64,000 nt of DNA from Colocasia esculenta. Taxonomy: Eukaryota > Streptophyta > Magnoliopsida > Alismatales > Araceae. This document shows, piece after piece, positions 45,387 through 57,492 of the stretch (position 1 is its first letter; each line of letters starts with the position of its first letter). The position numbers were made by a program, and so were the translations under genes. The DNA lies in NCBI GenBank assembly GCA_014218235.1, contig CM024753.1, positions 183,558,348 through 183,622,347 of the forward strand, written 5' to 3'. Below the pieces are notes generated by a model, which ran no database searches, was not told where the DNA came from, and worked only from the letters and a program-made list of their open reading frames with translations.

Positions 45387-45465
45387 GAGTGCTCAACACG
45401 TTATTTGATTGGTCGCACCGCTCAAATTTGGCGCGCGACCAATCGAGTAACGTGGCGAGTACTCA
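45387..45465. repeat. Short imperfect palindrome
   Basis: GTTGAGTGCTCAACACGTTA...GATTGGTCGC pairs with GCGACCAATCGAGTAACGT...GAGTACTCAAC around a loop of about 16 bases. Stem identity is high but not perfect. It may be a tiny MITE or a relic of one. Confidence 0.6.
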
Positions 45466-45720
45466 ACTATGGAAAATAGTTTAGTAATATTATTTGGTAA
45501 CACATTAAAATAACACATCAATCAAAATACATCACAATCTCATTATTTATGAAGTGTTTTTAACTTTTTTTACGTCAATTATTGATGTGGCACAATTTTA
45601 ATTATGATGTTATCAAATGGTGTTACAAAACTGTTTCTCCTCAACTATCGATAACTAGAATTTCTCTTGACATATATATTCAACTTTGGATTAAAGCGGA
45701 GCACCCTATCTATCAACAGT

Positions 45721-46705
45721 TAATGTACATCATAGTTTTTTTTTTTCCGACAATAAAAGATGGATCATTCATTCACGCAGGTAACAACACAGAGTAATGA
45801 TCAGAGCCAGTGAAGGGCAGCGCTGGCCACCGATGGCGATCCACGCAAATGCCATATGACAGGTACAACAAAGCATGGCAACTGTAAAGGCCATGAAGCA
45901 ACAGGGACCGAGGGTCCCAATACAAAGGGTAAACCCAAATAACCACAGCAAAAACCCTTCCTGATGCACAGAACGCCATGAGCAACCTTCGGTCTTCACC
46001 GACGCCTTCATAGCGGGGATACCGCACCCTCGGTCCACATCATCACTAAGGGAGAGCTCGACGAGGAGGTAGAAAATCTTCCAGTATAGACCTCTGCCAT
46101 GAAGGATGGGGCACCAAGCCGACCACTGGAGAGGTTGGCCGGAGCTGAGCACGGACGGACACCGAAAGTGTCTTCGCCAACCATGAACCAGACAAGAGGA
46201 TATATAACAAGAGGAGCATGAAACATAGTAAAGTTAAGGAAACATAACCTATATGAAAGTCGTTGTCAGACCTCCGCACCGCCGACGAGCACACCCGCCA
46301 GCCGTACAGAGAGAGAAACTCTCCATCGAGAAGGAAGACCCTTGACGGAGGAGAACCAAAACTCTCATAACGCGTAGAAGAAACAAAAACCGTCCCCACC
46401 AGGAAGGACGGACACCCACAAGCTACGATCGTCGGAGACGGAGGCGGAAGGGGAGTGGGCTCCGATGAGATCGGGGGACTCCCTCACCTCCAAGAGGAAA
46501 CACAAAACACGAGAGCAAGATGAGAGAACCCACATCCACAGACCACGGTCACCGGAGATGGAGATGGAGGTGGAGGGGGAGGGGGCTCCGACGAGGTCGG
46601 AGAACCCCCTCCCCTCCAAGAGACACGAACGGTGAGGACGAGGCGGCAAACCCTAAATCCCCAGAGCTTCTCACTCCTCACCCTCACTCCTAATGTACAT
46701 CATAG
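45721..46705 (-). mobile_element. 955-bp poly(A)-tailed retroposon with a perfect 15-bp target-site duplication
   Basis: TAATGTACATCATAG occurs exactly at 45,721-45,735 and 46,691-46,705. Between them, 45,736-46,690 begins on the plus strand with T11, so the inserted unit is on the minus strand with a poly(A) tail, as expected for target-primed reverse transcription. The 5' part (46,690 to about 46,370) contains two tandem copies of a 120-135-bp unit (CTTGGAGG..GAGGG...TCGGAGCCC.CTCCCC). No long ORF has RT or endonuclease motifs; frames of 94-127 codons on the minus strand lack known domains. It is either a non-autonomous LINE derivative or a processed copy of an unknown transcript. Confidence 0.85.
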
Positions 46706-47630
46706 CTACCATATTAATTAGTTTTTCTTGTTTATAGTATTTAGTTTATTGGTCTTGCTCCACTTTGGACTATTATATTATGAGCAATATAATTGAGCCA
46801 ATTTCCCAAATCGTTTTCATCAACTATATATAGAAAATTTTCAGCTTTGGAAACATAGGTCTTGCCAATTGTTTAGTACCCAAACCAAGTGATGTGGCAA
46901 CGAAAGAGTGTGGCCTCTTTCTATGTGTGTGTCTTTCTCTCCCATTAGTTATATGCCGTATAAACATGTTGCTTAAGAAAGAGTGCATTAAGAGTGATAC
47001 GATTTGTTGAACGTTTGGTCGTACATTAAGAGATAAAAAATTCAATACTCAAGTTTGAATTTTTTTTCCAAAATTTATATATATTTAAAATTTAAGTGTT
47101 GGTCAATATCCAAAACCCGTCTCTACAAATTCAAAAACTAGATCAACTAACTTAGCACAAAAAAAAGTCGTTAAAGAAAGAGATTAATGGGGAGTGAGGA
47201 GTTTTCTTACTTGTGCCCACTAAAACTTTAGTTTGATTCCATTGTCGGAGAAAGTAGGAAAGAGAGGAAATCTTATCCTCATCTTGGTTCAGGGACTTTG
47301 ATTCTTGTGGTGTGTTTTGTGGCCTACACATTCCTCTGATGTGGGGTTTTGGAAGGTGTGGTGTGTTTCAATTTGTGGCCTACACATGCCTCTGATGTAG
47401 ACGACTGAAAAGATGCTCTTTCTCTAACGAAAGGGCCAAAAGAAAAAGAAAAAATTCCATTCCCTCTTTCCGGTAAACCCCTCCACGATAAAGGAAGCGG
47501 ATCTTCTATATATTAATTTGGCTGTGTCTTAATTTGACATGTCTCACTCTACTGCGGTTTGTAACCTCAAAAGATTTGAAACATCTCCAAATTTTTGATC
47601 ATTTTTGTCAGTGAAGAAGATTTATGTACA
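46706..47630. other. AT-rich intergenic stretch
   Basis: No gene is seen. Two diverged copies of 'ggcctacacatNcctctgatgt' lie 64 bp apart near 47,322 and 47,380, a local duplication. Confidence 0.4.
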
Positions 47631-48547
47631 TTAAGGAAAGGAGAAATGATTACTCTTTGGCACCCCGGACATTAATTTTTTGTTAGAATATCCAGACATG
47701 CCACCCCCAGGCATGCCACGCGACGCCACCGTGGCGACAGGACGGTAGGCGACAACCGACGGTTGCGGCGGTCGTTGTGGTGGCAGTTGCCGACGGCTAG
47801 TGGCGGTGGCCATCGCGGTGGCGGCTGTCGACGATCGGCCACCGGCGAAGATTGGTGACTGACGACCAACAGTGACAAATAGTTATTTATCCGTGACAAT
47901 ATCTATCTAGTGGTGACAAATAACTATCTATTGATGACAAACAACTACTCTATTGGTGACAAGAGCCATCTATCCATGACAACTAGATATATATCAGTGA
48001 CAAATAACTATCCAACAGTGACAAATAGTTATTTATCCGTAACAATATCTATCTAGTGGTGACAAATAACTATCTGTTGATGACAAACAACTACCCTATT
48101 GGTGACAAGAGCTATCTATCCATGACAACTAGATATATATCGGTGACAAATAACTATATACTCGTGACAAAAGGATATCTACTAGTGACAAATAACTATC
48201 AAATGGTGACAACAGTTATTTACCAATGACAAATAACTACTTATCGATGATAAATAATTATCAAATAGTGACAAAAATAGCTATCTACTGTTGACAAGTA
48301 ACTATTTACCGTGATAAATAACTATATAAGGATAACAAATAGCTACCTAATAGTGATAAATAGACATACTAAGTGGTCGGTTGCCGCCGACCGCCACCCG
48401 CCGGACGTCCGACGCCTGCCGGCCACCGGCCGCCACCCTATCGCCACGGTGGCACCTGCGTGACATGTCCAGATGACATGCCTAGACATTCCAATAAGAT
48501 ATTAGTATCTGGGGTGCTGGACACTAATCCATTACTCTTAAGGAAAG
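47631..48547. mobile_element. Mutator-like non-autonomous element packed with short tandem repeats
   Basis: TTAAGGAAAG is repeated at 47,631-47,640 and 48,538-48,547, so a 9-10-bp target-site duplication, the size used by Mutator-like elements. The ends are inverted copies over about 100 bp, including GGCACCCCGGACATTAAT versus AGCACCCCAGATACTAAT, TTAGAATATCCAGACATGCC versus TTGGAATGTCTAGGCATGTC, and GCCACCGTGGCGA on both. The interior (about 47,870-48,365) is a degenerate array of a 20-22-bp unit, GTGACAAATAACTATCTAGTG and variants. No transposase is present. Assignment to Mutator rests on duplication length and TIR length only. Confidence 0.75.
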
Positions 48548-49508
48548 ATAACGAAGTGATTCTGATGACGAGTAACTGTCTGCGTTTTATCTCTCTCTCT
48601 TGATCATCTGATTCCTTTTGGTGAATATCAGATCGATCCTAGCTAACTAGATATGTTAGATCATTAACAAGCGTAAGACATCAGCCTAGTAGAAGTATGG
48701 AGAGGAGTACCCTCGTGACGATGCATGAATTAGAACTACCTTCTTCCTTTTAGCAACAAATGCTGCGTCAGACGAAGGACCAAGGAGGCATGACATTTTT
48801 GGTTTTTTGGTGGGTTGATGTCTATCAAGAGGTAGCCACAGAACAAGTCTACAACTAAAAACTCAAAAAATCAAAAACAAACCTGAAGAATAGCCCTTAT
48901 TACGAACCACCATATCGAACTGGTACGCCACTATTGACCGCCCATTTAGAAAGCTTCTCACGGTGGTTGCCAATTCCATGAGTCAATCTCCTTCCTGTTC
49001 CATTGTAAGCCTCCTGCTAATGGGTACCTCCAGCACCGTTGTTGCCCCTCTATAACTACTATCCCCTTCGTCTTTGTTGGCCTTAGACTCATCTTTATGA
49101 GTGGGGGCACTGTCACAGCTTGAGTAACTTGTGCCATTCTTGCCCCAACCTTACTGACTAATCCTTGCTTAACTGCTGCCTTGTCCCTTCTCCTGATAGC
49201 CTACTCCTGCAATACTCATTAGTTCGGCAGGAAAAAATGTGTCCCATTCCATACCGACCTTCGCTTTTCTAGCTTCCACTGCCAGCCAATCGACGATTTG
49301 ATTCATCTCCTGTTTGCACCTGTTTCGGCTAATGGGCCACAGATGGGCCGGCGGCCCAAGAATGAGAAGTACCAAGCGGCTGTAACAACAAATGGCATAC
49401 AAGGTAATTTCTGAGAAAAGAAAGGGCTGTCTTGGGCTGGGGACTTTGCCACCTCAGCCCTCAAAAGTTGGGCTTTAAAAGCCCCCTCTTCCCATGCAAA
49501 AAGAGACA
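48548..49508. other. Intergenic stretch with a weak minus-strand coding trace
   Basis: A 77-codon minus frame (49,169-49,402; e.g. NQIVDWLAVEARKAKVGMEW) reads like protein but matches no family I know. The part 49,430-49,500 (a GGGCTTTAAAAGCCCCC palindrome) continues across the hAT MITE into 50,077 onward, so the MITE interrupted one older unit. No confident gene. Confidence 0.35.
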
Positions 49509-50076
49509 GTACGCAGTAGGGCTGTAAACGGAGCGGATACGGAGCGGATATGGATTTTTCGGTTCCGATCCGAATAGTTAATCGGATAATTCATATCCGC
49601 TCCGAATATAATTCGAATACGGAACGGATAATTTAATCGGATAATTTTCGGATTCGGAGCGGATACGGATATTATCCGCTTCGGAAATATAAATTTAATA
49701 AAAAATATTAAGTGGTCTAAAAATTATAAAAATTTAAAAATATATATGTTTTTTAAAATATAAATGTCAAAAATATTTTCTAAACAAAAAATTAGTATTA
49801 GATATATTATAGATTTATATATTTATATATTATATATATTATATATGAATCATTAGATCTAAAATATAATGGTAAAAAATAATTTTATTTCGGAGCGGAT
49901 CTTAAACGGAGCGGATCACCTGTTTCCGAATCCGCTCCGTTTATTATCCGGATAATATCCGTATCTGAAATCCGCTCCGCTGGATATTTGTTAATCGAAT
50001 AATATCTGAATAATCAGATACGAATTCGAATCGGATCCGGATATTATCCGGATCCGTTTACAGCCCTAGTACGCAG
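49509..50076. mobile_element. hAT-type MITE (552 bp) with 8-bp target-site duplication
   Basis: The element 49,517-50,068 starts TAGGGCTGTAAACGGA and ends ...TCCGTTTACAGCCCTA, so its terminal inverted repeats are at least 16 bp. GTACGCAG flanks it exactly at 49,509-49,516 and 50,069-50,076. An 8-bp duplication and TAGGG..-type ends fit the hAT superfamily. The subterminal parts are rich in CGGATAAT and CCGCTCCG motifs. There is no coding capacity. Confidence 0.88.
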
Positions 50077-50518
50077 CAGCAGAAGGGAGAAGAAGTTTCC
50101 TGGCGGCAGCAGCTCTCCCCTGGGCAAGAAGAAAGTAGCAGAGAGAAAGTAAGAGGGGGTCTGGCTTTGGTTTCTCTGGGATTGTGTGTGTACTATGCTC
50201 GGTGAGAGGGTGGGGAAAGGTGAGGGCAGAACAGGAGGCAGCAGATTCAATATTTTCTTTTATTTATTTTTGCCTTCTCCCTCCTGAGAATCTTCTACTT
50301 TTTCATGTGCTTTCTGATGAGACCCATCTTTCCAGAATGTACTCCCAATGGAGTTCATAGCTTGGAATGAGATGTAAGGGCCTTGGCGCCCACATGAAAT
50401 CAATGGATAATACCTCTTATGTGCATGCTTTTCTACCCCCATCCTCCAGTCTATAGCGATTTATTCAACTCCTTGCCTCTTCCTTTATTGGTTTTGGATA
50501 ACAAGAGAAGAGTGGATG
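50077..50518. other. Older sequence interrupted by the hAT MITE and element C
   Basis: This is probably continuous with 49,430-49,508 on the left and 59,578 onward on the right once the insertions are removed. Only short ORFs of no recognised kind are present. Confidence 0.35.
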
Positions 50519-50523
50519 ACCCC

Positions 50524-52590
50524 TGTGACGGTCCTCACTGAACAGACCCGTTAACCCAACAACGAGCATATCATGAGTCAGCCTCCCGCGAACGGGCCGA
50601 AACCTCGCAAGGGATATCGAACCACTAGTCCGTAAAAAAATATAAAGAAATCAACTCAAGTATTCATAAGATCCACCAATCTCACAAATATTTACATGAA
50701 TATACATAGCCATAGCACAATTGTAACCAAACTACACCAGAACCTGGGACATACCTCGAGGTGAACAACAGAAAAGTAATATTACACTGCTGGTGGTGCT
50801 GACCCTCCACTGGACGATGGGCGCGAAATCTCCAGATCTCCCTCACCTGGTAGGAGGTAGGGGTGAGCCTCTCGAGTCACTGGCTCAATAGGGAAACTCC
50901 CTAGAAACCGAGCAAACATACACAAGTAGCAAAGCAGGAAATGCTACACTAATAATTTACAATATTATCTAGCAGGATATAAAACTGTAAGTACCACTTA
51001 CCCTTTGCTGCTTAACAGGAATCAACGTAAATAAATAAACAGCAAAACCAAACAGGTGCACGAGCTACTGTAGAGAAACACCACACTCGAGTCACGTCAA
51101 CTGGTTCGCGACACCAGTTACTGACCCGGAAAAACAATACAGGACTACCTCTCAGTCTCGCAGCCACGGACGAAAGGTCCAACTGCCGCTCCACTAACAA
51201 GTACAAAGAACTGTGGAGTCCAACTAAACCACCACAACCTGCAAGTCACACACCTCGCAGGCCCATGTCTGGCACCTTTAGGGACTCTGGCTCGAGCTCC
51301 CTAAGGTGAGACACTGGAAAACAGGACTAGCTGGGGTCCAGTACGTCTACTGGTGTCCGTCTCCCCAAACTACGAGCGTGCTACAAGCGACAACACAACA
51401 AACTCTCTCTAGTCGCTGTCCCACTGTCGTCTTTCCCTCAGCCGGACGTACTACTCAACACAAGAGTGAGGGTGTCCAGAAAGATGACAAGACCTCATCG
51501 GTACCCAGTACCGAGACAAGCCCCGAGCACTCACGTGCCTGGCTCACACAAAACCTGGGGCTCCCAACTGAAGAGGTATCCACGGAAGGCGTCAAACTAC
51601 ACACCACGTACACAGAAACCACGTGCACAACGCACAAGCCACGTGAAACCTCCACGTAAACCACATTAACATCAGGTAAACCACACACCACATGCTTCCC
51701 GAGCGTAGAGAGAGTGCCAATGCACCTCCTACTATCATCACATAACATAAACCACGTTGAACAGATAATCACACACTTACGTCTATGCTCGAACGACAAC
51801 ATTCGGCTATTGTCGTGGCGGCACGATAGACCGCCTTCAGAACGCGACAGATCGAGGTGTCGTGACCTGGTCGCGGCTCTCAGAGCAACCGCGAACCCTG
51901 CTCCAGAATCCATCATCCGGATCACCCAAACTCATTAAAAACCTGTAGTTTCAGTCCATTTTCATGCTTTAATGTGTTCCTACATATGCCATCTATTGTT
52001 TAGAAAGCAATAAACGCATTATCCACGCCACACGAACATTCCACGGATCAAACGAAAGGAAATCTCCCTACCTTCACGAAGAACGCGAAGAACAAATCCC
52101 ACACGAGGTTTCCTCCGCTCCACGTAACGTCCTTGCAGTAGGAACTCGTCAAGCCGATCGCTAACAAGCTGAATCGCCCGAAAATCCCACAGCAAATGCC
52201 CCCTGGCCGAGCAGAGCCTTCATCAGCTCTGTTCTGCTAGGGTTACTTAAAAACATATTGCAGATAAGAACGTGACGCTCTTCAAATCGCGACCTAAACG
52301 CGACACTTTAGGCTGTCGCGATCAGCCTGCTGACGTCACCCGAGCACCCAGCCGGTGACACGCGGCAGACATGCACACACTCACTTAAACCGGCGGTGAC
52401 ATGAACGCGTCGCCCTAAACTGTCGCGTGCTGATCGCGACCCTCCAAACGACCGCGTTAGCAACCGAAAAATAGAGAACAGAAATGGGCAAAATCTCCCA
52501 ACTCACAGAAAACACCTGTCACTCGCATCATCGGCCATACACTGGCCTCCACGACCATACAAGGACGATCCGAACGGTCGGAACGTTACA
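50524..52590 (-). repeat. 3' LTR of element C (2,067 bp)
   Basis: It is bounded by TGTGACGGTCC and GGAACGTTACA and matches 57,493-59,572 along its whole length with small differences. ORFs here (for example 51,306-51,659) recur in both LTRs only because of the duplication. Confidence 0.93.
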
Positions 52591-52698
52591 TTACTATCAC
52601 CTAAAAAGAAATTTCATCCTCGAAATTTAAAATAAAAGCCAACTATCAAAATTTCAATTCAATCCATATGGTACTATCACCTAAAAAGAATTAAAGAC
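52591..52698 (-). promoter_or_regulatory. Putative polypurine tract area of element C, duplicated motif
   Basis: Just inside the 3' LTR the minus strand reads TTCTTTTTAGGTGATAGTA, and the same motif occurs again about 80 bp upstream (plus-strand copies at 52,592-52,610 and about 52,673-52,690). One of them should prime plus-strand synthesis. The purine content is modest, so the exact tract is uncertain. Confidence 0.45.
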
Positions 52699-55600
52699 TT
52701 ACTCAAACAAGTATGGATACGCCTTTCTCATTTCTTCTGCTAATTCCCAGGTATCTTCACCACCTTGTCTGTTCTCCCATCTAACTTTTACCAATTCAAT
52801 TTCTTTGTTTCTGAGCTTTTGGGTTCGGTAGCCTGAAATTTGCATTGGATATTCTGGCATTGACATGTCGGGCTTCAAATCATCTCTTTGATAGCTGACA
52901 ACTTGAGTTGGATTCTTGATATATTTTCTTAACATTGATACATGAAACACATCATGTGCATCAGTGAAATTCACTGGCAAATCCAATTTATAAGTTGCTT
53001 CACCCATCCTTTCTTTTATTTGAAATGGCCCAACATATCTCGGGCTCAATTTGCCTTTCTTACTGAACCTTAATACACCTTTAGTAGGAGACACCTTTAA
53101 AAATACGTAATCACCAACTTCAAATTGTAATGGTCTATGTCTAACATCTGCATAACTCTTATGGCGACTCTGGGCTGTTTTCAACTTTTCTTGAATGAAT
53201 TTCACTGTTTCTGCACACTGACGAACCATTTCTGGGCCCAAAACCTGCCTCTCTCCTACTTCATGTCAATCTAATGGTGATCTGCATGGTCTGCCATACA
53301 ATGCTTCATAGGGTGCCATTTCAATACTTGAATGATAACTATTGTTATAAGCAAACTCAACCAAACCCAAATGACGCTCTCAAATGCCTCCCCATACAAG
53401 ACAACAAGCTCTCAACATATCTTCAATAGTTTGAATTGTTCTTTCTGTCTACCCATCTGTTTGAGGATGATATGCTGAATTGTACCTTAATTCCGTGCCA
53501 ATTACTCTTTGCAAACTCCTCCAAAAGCCTGAAGTAAATCGAGGATCTCGATCTGAAACTATAGTAACTGGTATTCCATGCAAAGGTACAATCCTTTCTA
53601 CATACAATTTAGCTAATCTATCAACTGACCATGGCATGCTAACTGGCAATAATCTGCAAACCTTGGTCAATCTATCCACAAAAACCCATATTGCATTATG
53701 ACCTGATGAACTGGGCAAACCAACTATAAAATCCATTGCTATATCATCCCATTTCCACTGCGGAATAGGAAATGATTGCAACAATCCTCCTGGCTTCTGA
53801 TGCTCTGCTTTAATTTGCTGACATACTGCACATTTGGTTATATACTCTGTAATTTCTCTCTTCATATTTGGCCACCAAAAATGCATCTTCATGTCTTGAT
53901 ACATTTTAGTGCTACCCGGGTGAATGGTGTACCTCGATCTGTGAGCTTCTTCTAAAACCTTTTGTCTAATTTCTGAATCTTCTGGGACATACAATCGTCC
54001 ATTTAACCTGACCACATTATCATATCCCAAATTTACTTCATCCATTCTGAGAATATCTGCTAAATTGGCATCTGCTCTTTGTGCCTCTATTATCTGCCAG
54101 TAAAGAGAAGGCTCTACTGCACTAGTTACTAATATTGCTCTACGTTGACTGCTTGGCACATGAAAAGAATTCTCTGGCACATTCTCATAAAGTTTCCATT
54201 CTCTGATCATAAGTTGATTTATAACCGCTTTTCTGCTCAGTGCATCTGCCACCACATTTGCTCTGCCTAGATGATATGCCAAGTTGAAGTCATATTCTTT
54301 CAAATATTCCATCCATCGACGCTGCCTTAAATTCAGATCTTTCTGAGAGAAAATATATTTCAAGCTTTTATGGTCAGTAAAAATCTCAAATCTTTCACCG
54401 TACAAGTAATGCCGCCAAATTTTTAATGCAAAACAACTGCTGCCAGCTCTAAATCATGAGTAGGGTAATTCTCCTTATGCTTCTTCAATTGCCTGGAGGC
54501 ATAAGCTACCACCTTACTATGCTGCATCAAAACTGCACCCAAACCTCTCTTGAATGCATCTGTAAACAAAACAAATCCACCACTGCCCGATGGAATCTCT
54601 AAAACTGGTGCTGATGTCAATCTCTTTTTCAGCTCTACAAAACTGCGTCTGCACTCCGGGGACCACACAAAAGGAACACCCTTTTTTGTTAACCTTGTCA
54701 TTGGTGCTGCTATCTTGGAGAAATCCTGGATAAATCTTCTGTAATAACCTGCTAAACCCAGGAAACTCCTAATCTCAAACATAGTCTTCGACTCTTCCCA
54801 CTTCATTACTGCCTCAACTTTGGCTGGATCCACTGCAATGCCTTCACCTGATATCACATGACCCAGAAACTGAATCTCCTTCAACCAGAACTCACATTTA
54901 CTAAACTTAGCAAATAGGTGATGATCCCTCAATATCTGCAAATAATCCGCAAATGCGCTGCATGTTCTTCTTCTGATGCTGAATAAACCAATATATCATC
55001 AATAAAGACCACTATAAACTGATCCAAATATTGATGAAATATTCTGTTCATCAAATTCATAAATGCTGCAGGTGCATTTGTCAATCCAAAAGGCATCACA
55101 ACAAACTCATAATGTCCATATCTAGTCCGGAAAGCTGTCTTCTCAATGTCTTCTTCTCTGATCCGCAATTGATGATATCCTGATCTCAAATCTATCTTGG
55201 AAAATACTTTAGCTGACTGCAGTTGATCAAATAAATCATCAATCCGAGGAAGTGGATACTTATTCTTAATTGTAACTTTATTCAGCTACCTGTAATCTAT
55301 ACACATTCTTAAACTGCCATCTTTCTTTCTGACAAATAACACTGGCGCTCCCCAAGGTGACTGACTAGGTCTGATAAAACCTTTTTCTACTAATTCTTGC
55401 AACTGCTTTTTCAACTCTTTCAATTCTGCTGGGGCCATTCTATATGGTGCTTTAGAGATAGGTAAACTGCCTGGTTGCAATTCAACGGTAAAGTCTACCT
55501 CTCTGCACGGAGCTAACCCTGGCAACTCATCTGGGAACACATCTGCAAATTCTCTAATCACATGCACTGAATCTATAGACTTACTAGATTCAACCAGACT

Positions 55601-57341
55601 AACAGAAGCAAGGTACGCTACACATCCCGCATTAATTAATTTTCTAGCTCTAAGTGCAGAAATAATAAACTTGGGAGTGTAAAAAGGCATACCTTGAAAT
55701 TCAAACACCTCACCACCAGATCTGCAAAATCTGACTCTTTTCTTTCTACAATCAACCAATGCCCCGAAGGCCTCTAACCAATCCATTCCCAGAATCACAT
55801 CATATTCTTTCAATGTTAAGGCACATAATCTTGCTGGCATTTGATTCTCATGAATCACTATCAGAACATCTTCTAAAAAGCAGGAAGTCAGCAAATATCC
55901 TCCTGAAGGAATTTCCACCACCAACTCACAAGATCTTTCTTCTAAAGGAAATACCATACTATCCAGGAAATCTTCGGAAATAAATGAATGGGAAGCACCC
56001 AGATCAATTAATATTCTAGCAGTATAATCAAAGAAAGGTAAAATACCTTCAATAAGATTGGATGCTTCCGCCTGAGCTCTGGTAACAGCCATCACTCGAC
56101 CCCGTCCTCCTCTTTGATATGGTGCACCTCTGCTTTGTTCTGCTGGCCGCTGGAAAGGTTGCTGTTGCTGCTGAGTTCCTCTACCATAAGTCTGCTCTCG
56201 AGGATACGGACAATTCCTTGCTAAATGTCCTGGCTGCCGACAATTATAACATCTAAAAGTTGGATAAGTTGTAGGCTGCCCTGCCGTACTCTGATGTGAT
56301 TCTTCTGGAACCGGCGGTCTGTAACCACGGCCTTGCTGAAAACCTCCCTGCTGAAAACCCTGCTACCTTCCTCTACCGCGACCTCCTTGAAACAATCTCT
56401 TGATCTGCTTGCCCCATTTTCCTATTCCCGATGATGAAGAAGCTCCGGAAGGTGCTTTCCCTTTACCAATTCCTCATGACGGTTGAGGATGTCGAAAACT
56501 ACCTGAGCCTAAACCACCCGACTGAGTCTGCCCCTACCTGGCTCAAACGGTCCTCTCAAGAATTGCTGCTCTCTGAGCTGCCTCTTCCACTGTTCTACAC
56601 ATCAATGGAATCACTGCATCTTGCAATTCTGGCCTCAAACCTCGAATAAAATATTCCACCATCATGGTATTATCAGTTACCACATATGGGGCGTACCTGC
56701 TCAAGGCTATAAACCTCATCTGATATTCAAGCACCGAGAGGTTCCCTTGTTGAAGTGTCCTAAACGGCTCTCTCTTCATCTGCTGAATCTGAATTGGGAA
56801 AAAAGAATCATTAAAGACTGACAAAAATTCCGTCCATGGAATAGTGTCCTCCGTCTTGCCTGTAAACACTGTCTGCATCTTTAATCGCAACCATTCCTGC
56901 GCAAACCCTCGTAGCTGGTATGCGGGTTAGAATCACTTTATCTCCCTCGGGGCACCTCATTATCGCAAATACCCTCTCGATCTCATGTATCCAATGTTCG
57001 ACTGTATCTGGGTTGGGGCCTCCTGAATATGTAAGGGGTTGCAATCTCAGAAATCGCTCCACAATTACCGTAGTCTCCTCTCCAGTAACTGGTCTCACTG
57101 GAACTACCGGTTGGACAGGTACTACAGGAGGTACCTCTACTCCGGGCAGGGGTGGAACTGGAGCTATTGGTACTGCCTCTTCTGGAAGTGGTGGTACTAC
57201 TGCCGCTGGCTGCACCGGTGGTTGCTGATCCAGTCTTACCCGAATCTCTGTCAGACTCTCCCAGATTCTCTCTATCATTCTCTGCGTAGGATCCTCTTCT
57301 GCTCCTTCTCCTTCACCTCCCACATTTCCCCTTTCATCCAT
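52699..57341 (-). pseudogene. Broken gag-pol of element C (chromovirus)
   Basis: Gag opens at the ATG at 57,341 (acidic, then a Pro/Val-rich stretch) and shifts frame near 56,890; the gag core is read in 56,890-56,543. The zinc knuckle C-X2-C-X4-H-X4-C (CYNCRQPGHLARNC) is encoded near 56,210-56,250. The protease and start of RT are in 56,095-55,286, with active site IDLGASHSF, that is Asp-Leu-Gly instead of Asp-Ser-Gly. A TAG stops the frame just after CIDYR near 55,288. RT continues at 55,189-54,929 (FIDD) and 54,941-54,423. RNase H and integrase (WDDIAMDF, SDRDPRF) are in 54,405-53,449, with another stop after HPQTDG. The last piece, 53,241-52,699, is the integrase tail with a chromodomain-like end (VRWENRQGGEDTWE). 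No functional product is expected. Confidence 0.9.
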
Positions 57342-57479
57342 TATTACTCCTGCACAAACATTATTCCAACAACATAATACACAAGAAATCAATACAAAAC
57401 CAGGGTCACTACCAGCAGTGAGTTACAGTAATGACATAGCTATGTAATTTCTAATTCCTTTATATTCTTACGGACTTTT

Positions 57480-57490
57480 CTCTGATACCA
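57480..57490 (-). promoter_or_regulatory. Primer binding site of element C (initiator Met tRNA)
   Basis: On the minus strand TGGTATCAGAG follows the 5' LTR end (...GTCACA) after two bases (GT). This is the standard initiator-Met primer site of plant LTR retrotransposons, here 11 matching bases before divergence. Confidence 0.85.
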
Positions 57491-57492
57491 AC

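Noticed and set aside
51306..51659. 117-codon frame found twice (also 58,275-58,628)
   Set aside because: The two copies are the LTRs of element C, so conservation reflects duplication and not a gene.
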